This document shows, in pieces, positions 57,769 to 64,000 of a stretch of 64,000 nucleotides of DNA. Each line of letters begins with the position of its first letter. Position 1 is the first letter of the stretch. Source of the stretch: Tepidiformaceae bacterium (lineage in GTDB: Bacteria; Chloroflexota; Dehalococcoidia; Tepidiformales; Tepidiformaceae); contig OY282446.1 of NCBI GenBank assembly GCA_958295975.1, positions 1,031,289-1,095,288 of the forward strand, read 5' to 3'. A model generated the notes under the pieces. It was not told where the DNA came from and did no database searches. It saw nothing but the letters and a program-made list of their open reading frames with translations. The translations under genes were made by a program, and so were the position numbers.

Positions 57769-58634
57769 CCGCCGCCGTCGCCGCGCAGCAGGTCCTCCAC
57801 GTCGCGCAGCACGTCGCCGGCGTCGAGGTCGGGCGCGGGCGCGGGCATGGGCGCGTCGCCCTCGCGGTACTGCTCCTCAAGGGCGCGGATGTAGCGCGCG
57901 ATCTGCTCGTCGCCGCGGGAGGCCTCCTCCACGCGCTGCAGGAAGGCCTCGCTCTCGCGCTCAAGGTCGCCCGGCGGCGGCGCGAAGCCGAGCATCGGCT
58001 CCAGCGCCCGCAGCAGGGCGAGGGTGGCGGGCGGGTTCTCGTCCACGCTCAGGTAGTGGGGCACGGAGGCGGCGAGGCTGACGAGGGGCAGGCCGTGGCG
58101 GCGCATGGCGTCGTGCAGCACGCCCACGATGCCGGTGGGGCCCTGGTAGCGCGAGGGGCCGAGGCCGAAGCGCCGCGCCAGCTCCGCGTCCGCCGCCGAG
58201 CCGCTCACGGGCACGGGGCGCGTGTGGGGCGTGGCCGCCGGGCGCGCCACCAGCGTGCACACGAGCGCGGGCGCCAGCTCCGCCAGCACGCCCGCCAGGC
58301 GCTCGCTGAAGGGCCCCCAGCGCAGGTTCGGCTCCGTGCCCGCCACCACCACGAGGTCGCGCCGCCCTCCCCCGCCGCGCGCCGCGAAGCCCTCGTTCGG
58401 GGGCCACGTGATCTCGCGCGTGTCGCCCTCCACGAGGCGCACCTCGGGGCGCGTCTCCGTGAACACGAAGTACTCCTCCGGGTCGACGGTGAGGAAGCGC
58501 TCGCCGCCGCAGACGTCGACGAGGTGGCGGGCGGCGTCGGTCGTGACCGTGCCGGTGTCGCTCCAGCCGGTGAAGGCGAGCACCGCGACCGGATCGCGCA
58601 GCCCCTCGACGGGCGAGACCTCGAAGCCGTCCAC
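57765..58634 (-). CDS. PAC2-family protein (proteasome assembly chaperone-like)
   Basis: 289 aa. PAC2 core: VAVLAFTGWSDTGTVTTDAARHLVD, VVVAGTEPNLRW, GPTGIVGVLHDAMRRHGLPLVSLAASVPHYL. A C-terminal helical tail (residues 220-289) is acidic. In bacteria these proteins occur in Actinobacteria and Chloroflexota, some without proteasomes, so the role is unclear. GTG start with TAGGAT (complement of 58641-58646) 6 bp upstream. Confidence 0.9.
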   Translation of the reverse strand: MDGFEVSPVEGLRDPVAVLAFTGWSDTGTVTTDAARHLVDVCGGERFLTVDPEEYFVFTETRPEVRLVEGDTREITWPPNEGFAARGGGGRRDLVVVAGTEPNLRWGPFSERLAGVLAELAPALVCTLVARPAATPHTRPVPVSGSAADAELARRFGLGPSRYQGPTGIVGVLHDAMRRHGLPLVSLAASVPHYLSVDENPPATLALLRALEPMLGFAPPPGDLERESEAFLQRVEEASRGDEQIARYIRALEEQYREGDAPMPAPAPDLDAGDVLRDVEDLLRGDGGG

Positions 58635-58702
58635 GCCTCCATCCTAGCGCCTCCCGCCATTAGGGGCGCGCGAGCCGTTGGTCACAAACGCGCTGGACGG
58701 GG

Positions 58703-59230
58703 CTAGCGGGAAATCGTATGTGTAAAGCGCCGTTTACGGGACCTCCCCATTGCCATCTCAATAGACTCAGCATCGCTAAGAAAAACGGCCAGAATCTCGA
58801 TTCGCTTCATATTAGTGTGAGGGTAGCCCAAATCTCGACGAATTGCGATAACAAGATCTGCAATACCAGCGAGTAGTCCTGTACCATCGTCTGCCCTCAT
58901 GGCCTGTTCGTTATAGATATCAATATCATTGAATGTCCGAATAACTTCGTCAGATCCGACTAGCAGTAGCTTACTACGAAAATTCGAAAAGACCGTGAGC
59001 AGGTTTTTATCAACTCCTTTGGTGCTTCCTTTTTCCTTGACTGCATTCATCTGATTAAACATCGAAGTTATGAAATCTTCATAGATTTTCCTGCGGCTCT
59101 GATTCGATTCAATCTTGTCGTATTTCTCAATTTCAGTCTTGGCATTCCACCTCGGCGTCATAATAGCAGCAATCAACTGGGAGAGCAGAACCGCGACAGC
59201 AGCAATAACCCCGCTTGCGATCACTTCCAT
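58703..59230 (-). CDS. AT-rich orphan gene, membrane-anchored protein of unknown function
   Basis: 175 aa. N-terminal transmembrane helix (about 5-24, VIAAVAVLLSQLIAAIM), then a soluble helical region (KYDKIESNQSRRKIYEDFITSMFNQM; DIDIYNEQAMRADD) and a basic tail (GRSRKRRF). GC is near 45% against about 73% around it, and codon use is A/T-ending, a clear sign of recent transfer. ATG preceded by AGGAGAGG, unlike the leaderless neighbours. No family recognised. Confidence 0.8.
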   Translation of the reverse strand: MEVIASGVIAAVAVLLSQLIAAIMTPRWNAKTEIEKYDKIESNQSRRKIYEDFITSMFNQMNAVKEKGSTKGVDKNLLTVFSNFRSKLLLVGSDEVIRTFNDIDIYNEQAMRADDGTGLLAGIADLVIAIRRDLGYPHTNMKRIEILAVFLSDAESIEMAMGRSRKRRFTHTISR

Positions 59231-59257
59231 TGTCAGATCCTCTCCTTGCGGTACGGC

Positions 59258-59596
59258 TCACGCGCCCGCGTGGGCCGTGGCGAGGGCGTCGCGGAGGGCG
59301 AGGGCGAGGCGCACGGCGTGGACGGCGGCGGCGCCCTCCGCGGCGAGGAGCATGGCCAGACCGCACGAGCAGGGCGCGGCCTCGCAGACGCACACGCGCA
59401 GCCCCCGCGCGGCCAGCCGCTCCGCCCTCGGCGAGGCGGCGCGACAGCGCGCGCAGGGGGCGCGGTGACGGGCGCAGCCGTCCTGCCCCGCGAGCACGGC
59501 GGGCGCGAGCGCGGCCTCGGCGGCGAGCGCGTCGGCGGCGTCGGCCTCGAGGGCGCGGGCGGCGAAGGCGTCGGCGGCGGGGCTGGCAGTGGTCAC
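59258..59596 (-). CDS. Ala- and Cys-rich hypothetical protein
   Basis: 112 aa. Ala-rich helix (residues 1-36), then two Cys clusters (CARHRAPCARC at about 41-51 and CVCEAAPCSC at about 69-78), with His between them, suggesting a metal site. No match recognised. High-GC shadow frames here make the call uncertain, but the frame is open with an ATG and sits between two solid genes. Confidence 0.4.
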   Translation of the reverse strand: MTTASPAADAFAARALEADAADALAAEAALAPAVLAGQDGCARHRAPCARCRAASPRAERLAARGLRVCVCEAAPCSCGLAMLLAAEGAAAVHAVRLALALRDALATAHAGA

Positions 59597-59648
59597 GGGC
59601 GGCTCCTGCGCGGGGACGCCCCAATCGTAGCGCGCGCGGGCGTGCGCG

Positions 59649-60218
59649 TCAGGGCGCTTCCGCGCCCCAGGCGTCCCAGCCCGGGGCCGCGCGCCGCGCG
59701 AACAGCTCGATGCGCGCCTGTGTCGGGAACATGGCCTCGATGCGCCGCCGCACCTCCTCCGGCTTGGCCGAATGCGGCCCGCGCTCGTCGCGCACCAGCT
59801 GGCGCACGTCGCGCGCGCCCCGCGGCCGGGGGATGCGCCCGCGCTTGAAGACGAGACAGAGCTCGCACTGGCTGAGCGTGTAGAAGCCCGGATTGACCCG
59901 CTCCTTGTCCCACACGAAGGCCACCGTGGCCCAGGCGAAGCCCCACGCCTTGCCCAGCGCGATCGCCTGATCCAGGTGCGGGCTGGTGGACCAGAGGAAG
60001 AGCAGGCAGTCGTCCGCCGCGATGGAGGCCACGGGCAGGCGCCTGAGCTGCGCGAGCGTGAGCGTGCCGTAGTGGCGCGCGGCCCCGCCCGTGTCCTCCG
60101 CGCCCGGCCCCGCGTGCTGCAGCTGGCCCCTGTAGTCCCACGGCGGGTCGGCGTAGATGACCTCGTAGCGGCGCAGGGGCAGCTCCGCGTAGAGGCGGCC
60201 GGCGGGGCGGTCGCTCAT
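59649..60218 (-). CDS. MT-A70-family N6-adenine methyltransferase (orphan)
   Basis: 189 aa. Catalytic DPPW in EVIYADPPWDYRGQ (about 20-33), then HYGTLTLAQLRRLPV, LFLWSTSPHLDQAIALGKAWGF, and GARDVRQLVRDERGPHSAKPEE, the order of MT-A70 enzymes. Probably methylates adenine in DNA. No restriction gene adjacent. ATG overlaps the xdhC stop (ATGA). Confidence 0.92.
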   Translation of the reverse strand: MSDRPAGRLYAELPLRRYEVIYADPPWDYRGQLQHAGPGAEDTGGAARHYGTLTLAQLRRLPVASIAADDCLLFLWSTSPHLDQAIALGKAWGFAWATVAFVWDKERVNPGFYTLSQCELCLVFKRGRIPRPRGARDVRQLVRDERGPHSAKPEEVRRRIEAMFPTQARIELFARRAAPGWDAWGAEAP

Positions 60219-61018
60219 TCGGCGCGCGCGGGCCCCCGGCGGTGGTAGAGGGGGGCGCCCGCGCCGCCGCGCCGCAGCATCACCGCCTCGGCCATGATGC
60301 TGAGGGCGATCTCCTCCGGCGTCTCCGCGCCGATGTCGAGGCCGATGGGCGTGCGCACGCGCGCCAGCTCGTCCGCCGCGAAGCCCTCCGCGCGCAGGTG
60401 GTCGAGCACGGCGGCGGTGCGCCGCTTCGAGCCGATCATGCCGAGGTAGCCCGCCCCCCGTCCGAGGCAGCGCCGCAGCGAGAGCTCGTCCTGTTTGTGC
60501 CCGCGCGTGACCATCACCACGGCGGTGTTGGGGCCGATGGGGAAGCGGTCGAGCGCCGTTGCGAAGTCCTCGCAGATGACCTCGTCCGCCTCCGGCAGGA
60601 GGGCCGCGTCGGCGAAATCGGCGCGGTCGTCGAGCACGGCCACGCGGTAGTCGAGGAAGCTGGCCAGCCGCGCCAGCGAGCGCCCGATGTGGCCCGCGCC
60701 CACCACGAGGAAGGCGGGCTTCGACTCCACCACCTCGAGGTAGAGGCCCGCCGCCCCCGCGCGGGCGCGGTCGGAGAGGCCGTCGGGGTGGAGGTAGACG
60801 GTTTCGGCGGCGTGGCGGGCGAAGGCGTCGGGGGCGCGTGCGGCCACCAGCGCGTCGAGGCGCGCGTCGCCCAGCGAGCCGCCGCACACGCCGTCGCGCG
60901 CGACCAGCAGCTTCGCGCCCCGCTCCAGCCCGTCGGGGCCGGGGTCGAGCACCGTGGCCAGCAGCACCGGATCGCCGCCGCGGGCGGCATCGAGGAGACG
61001 CCGGAGATGCTCGCGCAC
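60215..61018 (-). CDS. XdhC/CoxI-family protein (molybdoenzyme maturation)
   Basis: 267 aa. XdhC_CoxI domain (RLLDAARGGDPVLLATVLD..., VCGGSLGD) and Rossmann XdhC_C (AFLVVGAGHIGRSLARLA, VAVLDDRADFADAALLP, VMVTRGHKQDELSLRRCLG, YLGMIGSKRRTAAVLDHL). Assists insertion of sulfurated molybdenum cofactor into xanthine dehydrogenase-type enzymes, none of which is encoded here. GTG start with TACACT (complement of 61025-61030) 6 bp upstream. Confidence 0.92.
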   Translation of the reverse strand: MREHLRRLLDAARGGDPVLLATVLDPGPDGLERGAKLLVARDGVCGGSLGDARLDALVAARAPDAFARHAAETVYLHPDGLSDRARAGAAGLYLEVVESKPAFLVVGAGHIGRSLARLASFLDYRVAVLDDRADFADAALLPEADEVICEDFATALDRFPIGPNTAVVMVTRGHKQDELSLRRCLGRGAGYLGMIGSKRRTAAVLDHLRAEGFAADELARVRTPIGLDIGAETPEEIALSIMAEAVMLRRGGAGAPLYHRRGPARAE

Positions 61019-61065
61019 GGGGCCAGTGTACGGCGCGCAGGCGCGGGGCGCGCTACGATCGCGCC

Positions 61066-62328
61066 ATGCCCGACGAAGCCGCGAGTGCGCTCGCGCGGAA
61101 CGACCCCGAGGTGGCCGCCATCGTCGCCGCCGAGCGCGCGCGCCAGACGGAGACGCTGGAGATCATCGCCAGCGAGAACTACGCCTCCGCCGCCGTGCTG
61201 GAGGCCACCGGCTCGGTTTTCACCAACAAGTACGCCGAGGGCTACCCGGGCAGGCGCTACTACGCCGGCAACGAGCACGCCGACGCCGTGGAGTCGCTGG
61301 CCATCGCCCGCGCGAAGGCGCTCTTCGGGGCGGAGCACGCCAACGTGCAGCCCACCTCCGGGGCGGAGGCGAACATGGCCGCCTACCTCGCCTTCGCCGA
61401 GCCCGGCGACACCATCCTCGGCCTCGAACTGACGCAGGGCGGGCACCTCACGCACGGCTCGCCCGTCAACTTCAGCGGGCGGCTCTACGATTTCGTGCCC
61501 TACTCCGTGGACCGCGAGACGGAGGTGGTGGACATGGCGCGCGTGGCCGAGCTGGCGGCGGAGGCGAGGCCGCGCGTCATCGTCACGGGCGCGACCGCCT
61601 ATCCGCGCCGCTTCGATTTCGCCGCCTTCGCCGAAATCGCGCGCGCCGTCGGGGCGCTGCTGCTGGTGGACATGTCGCACTTCGCGGGCCTCGTGGCGGG
61701 CGGCGCGCACCCCTCGCCCGTGCCCCACGCGGACGTGGTCACGAGCACCACGCACAAGACGCTGCGCGGGCCGCGCGGGGCCTTCGCCATGACCACGGCG
61801 GAACATGCGGCGGCGCTGGACAAGGCCGTCTTCCCGGGCACGCAGGGCGGCCCCCACCTGCACAGCATCGCGGCCAAGGCGGTGGCCTTCGGCGAGGCCC
61901 TGCGCCCCGAATTCCGCGACTACGCGGCCAGGGTGACGGCCAACGCCGCCGCGCTCGCGGAGGCGCTCATGGAGCGCGGCCTGCGGCTCGTCTCCGGCGG
62001 CACGGACACGCACCTCGCGCTCATCGACTGCGGGGCGCTGGGCATCAGCGGGCTGAAGGCGCAGAACGCGCTGCAGGGGTCCGGCATCATCGCCAACAAG
62101 AACACCATCCCCTACGACGAGCGCTCCCCCTTCGTCACCAGCGGGCTCCGCATCGGCACGCCCGCGCTCACCTCGCGCGGCATGGGCGAGGCGGAGATGG
62201 GGCGGCTGGCGGACTGGATCGCGCGCGTGCTGCGCGACCCCGACGGCGAGGGCGTGCGCGAGGGCGTGCGCCGCGAGGTGGCCGCGTTCGCGCGCCAGTG
62301 GCCCGTGCCCGGCCTCTCCGACGCCTGA
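61066..62328 (+). CDS. glyA: Serine hydroxymethyltransferase
   Basis: PLP enzyme converting serine and tetrahydrofolate to glycine and methylene-THF. 420 aa. IIASENYASAAVLEATGS (residues 33-50), NVQPTSGAEANMAAYLA, PLP-Lys in STTHKTLRGPRG near 226, and SGLRIGTPALTSRG near 360. ATG with TACGAT (61054-61059) 6 bp upstream, so probably leaderless. Confidence 0.97.
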   Translation: MPDEAASALARNDPEVAAIVAAERARQTETLEIIASENYASAAVLEATGSVFTNKYAEGYPGRRYYAGNEHADAVESLAIARAKALFGAEHANVQPTSGAEANMAAYLAFAEPGDTILGLELTQGGHLTHGSPVNFSGRLYDFVPYSVDRETEVVDMARVAELAAEARPRVIVTGATAYPRRFDFAAFAEIARAVGALLLVDMSHFAGLVAGGAHPSPVPHADVVTSTTHKTLRGPRGAFAMTTAEHAAALDKAVFPGTQGGPHLHSIAAKAVAFGEALRPEFRDYAARVTANAAALAEALMERGLRLVSGGTDTHLALIDCGALGISGLKAQNALQGSGIIANKNTIPYDERSPFVTSGLRIGTPALTSRGMGEAEMGRLADWIARVLRDPDGEGVREGVRREVAAFARQWPVPGLSDA

Positions 62329-62346
62329 GCGCGAGGGCGGGCGGTG

Positions 62347-62410
62347 TGCTATCCTGCCCGCGCAGCCGGGCGCCCCGACCGTGGGTCGGGGGAAACCCAC
62401 CGTTCGGCAC
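62347..62410 (+). promoter_or_regulatory. rpsF leader: extended -10 and alternative hairpins
   Basis: Extended -10 TGC-TATCCT (62347-62355). Downstream is a perfect hairpin CCCCGACC/GGTCGGGG with a GTG loop (62373-62391). The GTGGGT segment (62381-62386) can pair instead with ACCCAC (62395-62400), so two structures exclude each other. The CACCG motif just after it recalls the S6:S18 autoregulatory leader, which is an inference. Confidence 0.45.
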
Positions 62411-62420
62411 GCGGAGCGCC

Positions 62421-62918
62421 ATGCGCGAATACGAGCTCATGGCCGTCTACGACCTCGCCTTCACCGAGGAGCACGGCCAGAACGCCAGCGTCGAACACCT
62501 CACCGGCCTCGTGGAGCGGAACGGCGGCACGGTGGCCAGCGTGGACCACTGGGGCCGCCGCCGCCTCGCCTACCCCGTCAACGGCCAGCTGGACGCGGAT
62601 TTCGTGGTCACGCGCGTGGAGCTGGATCCCGCCGCGGTGGCCCCGCTGAACGCCGATTTCGGCATCGAGGAGCGCGTCTACCGGCACCTCGTGGTGCGCG
62701 CGGACGAGCTGCCGCCGCCTCGCCCGCCCACGCCCCCGCCGGGAATGCGCGGCCCGCGCCCGCCCGAGGCGCCGCGGCCCGCGCCCGCCGCTCCGGCTGC
62801 GGAAACGCCCGTCGAGCCGGTGGCGGAGCCGCCCGCCGCCGCGCCCGCGCCGGAAGCGTCCGCCGAACCGCCTCCCGCGCCCCCGCCGGAAGCGCCCGCC
62901 GAACCCCCGCAGGAGTAG
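62421..62918 (+). CDS. rpsF: 30S ribosomal protein bS6 with Pro/Ala-rich tail
   Basis: 165 aa, against about 100 in typical bS6. [14 protein letters not shown] start, then [21 protein letters not shown] and [11 protein letters not shown], which end the domain near residue 95. The remaining 70 residues are low-complexity Pro/Ala/Glu (disordered). Same operon as ssb and rpsR. Confidence 0.95.
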   Translation: MREYELMAVYDLAFTEEHGQNASVEHLTGLVERNGGTVASVDHWGRRRLAYPVNGQLDADFVVTRVELDPAAVAPLNADFGIEERVYRHLVVRADELPPPRPPTPPPGMRGPRPPEAPRPAPAAPAAETPVEPVAEPPAAAPAPEASAEPPPAPPPEAPAEPPQE

Positions 62919-62923
62919 CCGCG

Positions 62924-63412
62924 ATGGGCAACCTCAACAAGGTCATGATCATCGGCAACACGGGGCGCGACGCCGAACTGCGCTACACCGCCAACGGCAC
63001 CGCCCTCTCCGACTTCAGCATTGCCGTGAACTCGCGGCGGCGCTCCCCCAGCGGCGACTGGGAGGACGAGACGGAGTGGTTCAACGTCACGCTCTTCGGC
63101 GACCGCGCCGAGCGCATCAGCCAGTACATCACGAAGGGCAAGCAGCTCTACGTGGAGGGCCGTCTTCGCACCCGCAACTGGGACGACGACCAGGGCGTGC
63201 GCCACTACCGCACCGAAGTGATCGCCAACAACGTCGAGTTCCTCGACCGCCGCGGCCAGGACGGCGGCGGCGATGGCGACTGGGGCGGCAACCGTGGCGG
63301 CGGCAGCCGTGGCGGCGGCCGCGGCGGCGACGACTGGGGCAGGAGCGGCGGCGGCGGAGGCCGTGGACGCGGTTCCGGCGTCTCCGACGCCGACGACCTG
63401 CCTTTCGAATAG
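62924..63412 (+). CDS. ssb: Single-stranded DNA-binding protein
   Basis: 162 aa. OB-fold with [53 protein letters not shown] Gly/Arg/Asp-rich linker and the acidic DDLPFE tip recruit partner proteins. GGAG 7-8 nt before ATG; 5 bp after rpsF. Confidence 0.96.
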   Translation: MGNLNKVMIIGNTGRDAELRYTANGTALSDFSIAVNSRRRSPSGDWEDETEWFNVTLFGDRAERISQYITKGKQLYVEGRLRTRNWDDDQGVRHYRTEVIANNVEFLDRRGQDGGGDGDWGGNRGGGSRGGGRGGDDWGRSGGGGGRGRGSGVSDADDLPFE

Positions 63413-63438
63413 ACGCGCGAAGCACCGGAGGAATCGCC

Positions 63439-63861
63439 ATGACCCAGCCCCAGCCGCCCGCGGCCCCCGCCGCGCCCCCCGCTCCCGCCGCCGCTCCCCG
63501 TTCCGGCCCGCCCGGCGGCGAGCGGCGCTCCGGCCCGCCCGGCGACCGCCGCGGCCCCGGCGGCGACCGCCGTCGCGGCGGCGGCGGCAGGCGCTTCGGC
63601 GGCAGGCGCCGCGTCTGCCGCCTCTGCAACAAGGTGCGCTGCTCCCCGGGCGACGAGTACAAGGTCGACTACAAGGACGTGGACCGACTGCGCCATTTCA
63701 TCAACGACCGCGGCAAGATCGAGCCGCGGCGCAAGCTGGCCACCTGCGCGCTGGCCCAGCGCGCGCTGGCCCGCGCCGTGAAGCGCGCGCGCCACGTGGG
63801 GCTGCTGCCCTACACGCTGCGGCACGTGCGCGAGACGCGCATCTTCCCCCTGCGGGGCTAG
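63439..63861 (+). CDS. rpsR: 30S ribosomal protein bS18 with long basic N-terminal extension
   Basis: 140 aa; bS18 is normally about 75-90. Residues 1-55 are Pro/Ala then Arg/Gly-rich. The bS18 core follows ([44 protein letters not shown]). Cysteines CRLC, C and TC suggest a zinc-binding form. GGAGGAATCGCC before the ATG at 63439. Confidence 0.95.
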   Translation: MTQPQPPAAPAAPPAPAAAPRSGPPGGERRSGPPGDRRGPGGDRRRGGGGRRFGGRRRVCRLCNKVRCSPGDEYKVDYKDVDRLRHFINDRGKIEPRRKLATCALAQRALARAVKRARHVGLLPYTLRHVRETRIFPLRG

Positions 63862-63878
63862 GCGCGCCCCGCGAGCCC

Positions 63879-64000
63879 GTGACGCGCCGTGACCGCACCA
63901 CCGGCCTGCCCCTGCCGCGGCGGGGCCTGCGCCGCCGCGCGCGCGCCAGCGACGGGGGCTTCCTCGCCAGCCGCGCCGCCCGCTTCGCCGTGGTCGGCGT
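63879..64000 (+). CDS. Start of a further gene, cut by the window end
   Basis: Open frame from GTG at 63879, 40 codons visible. Very basic N-terminus (RRGLRRRARASDGG) then the start of a hydrophobic segment (RFAVVGV), so possibly a membrane protein. A second GTG at 63889 opens another frame; the first is preferred for its charge/hydrophobicity pattern. Not identifiable. Confidence 0.35.
   Translation, partial: MTRRDRTTGLPLPRRGLRRRARASDGGFLASRAARFAVVG

Overview
This is a gene-dense, very GC-rich bacterial chromosome segment. It carries the end of a complex I operon (nuoM-nuoN), a dnaJ-hspR-clp heat-shock cluster, coaX-coaBC, and rpsF-ssb-rpsR. Many genes have a TANNNT -10 box 6-7 nt before an ATG or GTG start, which suggests frequent leaderless mRNAs. 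Coenzyme A, siroheme, PAC2, DUF3179, acyl-CoA and Rieske genes together fit Chloroflexota (Dehalococcoidia or SAR202-like) best. That placement is an inference from gene content; I see no rRNA or tRNA gene.

Layout. 1-2899: nuoM (5' end probably outside) and nuoN. 2966-5751: an accessory pair made of a RecF/Rad50-like ATPase and a small partner that resembles the ATPase C-terminal domain. 5757-9435: coaBC, coaX, proA and a small conserved gene. 9465-11029: a duplicated promoter region with phased repeats and an orphan AAA ATPase. 11110-16980: an AlkA-like glycosylase, two methyltransferases, an MmcQ-like protein, an SDR, a prenyltransferase-like protein and an acyl-CoA dehydrogenase. 16992-18399: a fic gene between two MITE-like repeats. 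18413-20463: cysE-cysS. 20467-22977: small accessory genes. 23104-25781: lipA, an ADP-forming acyl-CoA synthetase alpha-like protein and clpS. 26356-28257: duplicated hicAB and a terminase nuclease fragment. 28376-30269: lysC, a possible attenuator leader and rpiB. 30296-31586: a second fic with a phased repeat array. 31598-34679: a hydrolase, the cobA-hemD fusion and cbiX. 34701-37786: a frameshifted nuclease-methyltransferase. 37783-40832: SDR, Rieske oxygenase, SDR. 40922-41711: a Panacea-type toxin-antitoxin pair. 41722-43586: an ABC exporter. 43634-47169: a usp-trkA-trkA-pheA-DUF3179 operon. 47884-51644: dnaJ, hspR and a Clp unfoldase. 52549-57768: an acyl-CoA ligase and a four-gene ABC-2 transporter operon. 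57765-61018: PAC2, an AT-rich orphan, an MT-A70 methylase and XdhC. 61066-64000: glyA, rpsF, ssb, rpsR and the start of one more gene.

The most striking observation is in the DUF3179 lipoprotein gene. The first Cys codon of its conserved CPLC motif is an in-frame UGA. That UGA is followed at once by two perfectly paired nested stems that satisfy the published bacterial SECIS rules, so this is probably a selenoprotein with a UxxC motif. Other points of interest are the ATPase/small-partner module at 2966-5751, the fic gene between palindromic repeats, the Panacea pair, and phased repeat arrays in front of two accessory genes.

How it works together. Core metabolism (respiration, CoA, Cys, Ser/Gly, Pro, Phe, Asp-family, lipoate and siroheme synthesis) and proteostasis (DnaJ, HspR, ClpA-like, ClpS) are interrupted at operon boundaries by short accessory cassettes: toxin-antitoxin, Fic, ATPase and restriction-like genes. 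Several cassettes carry their own promoters and operator-like repeats.
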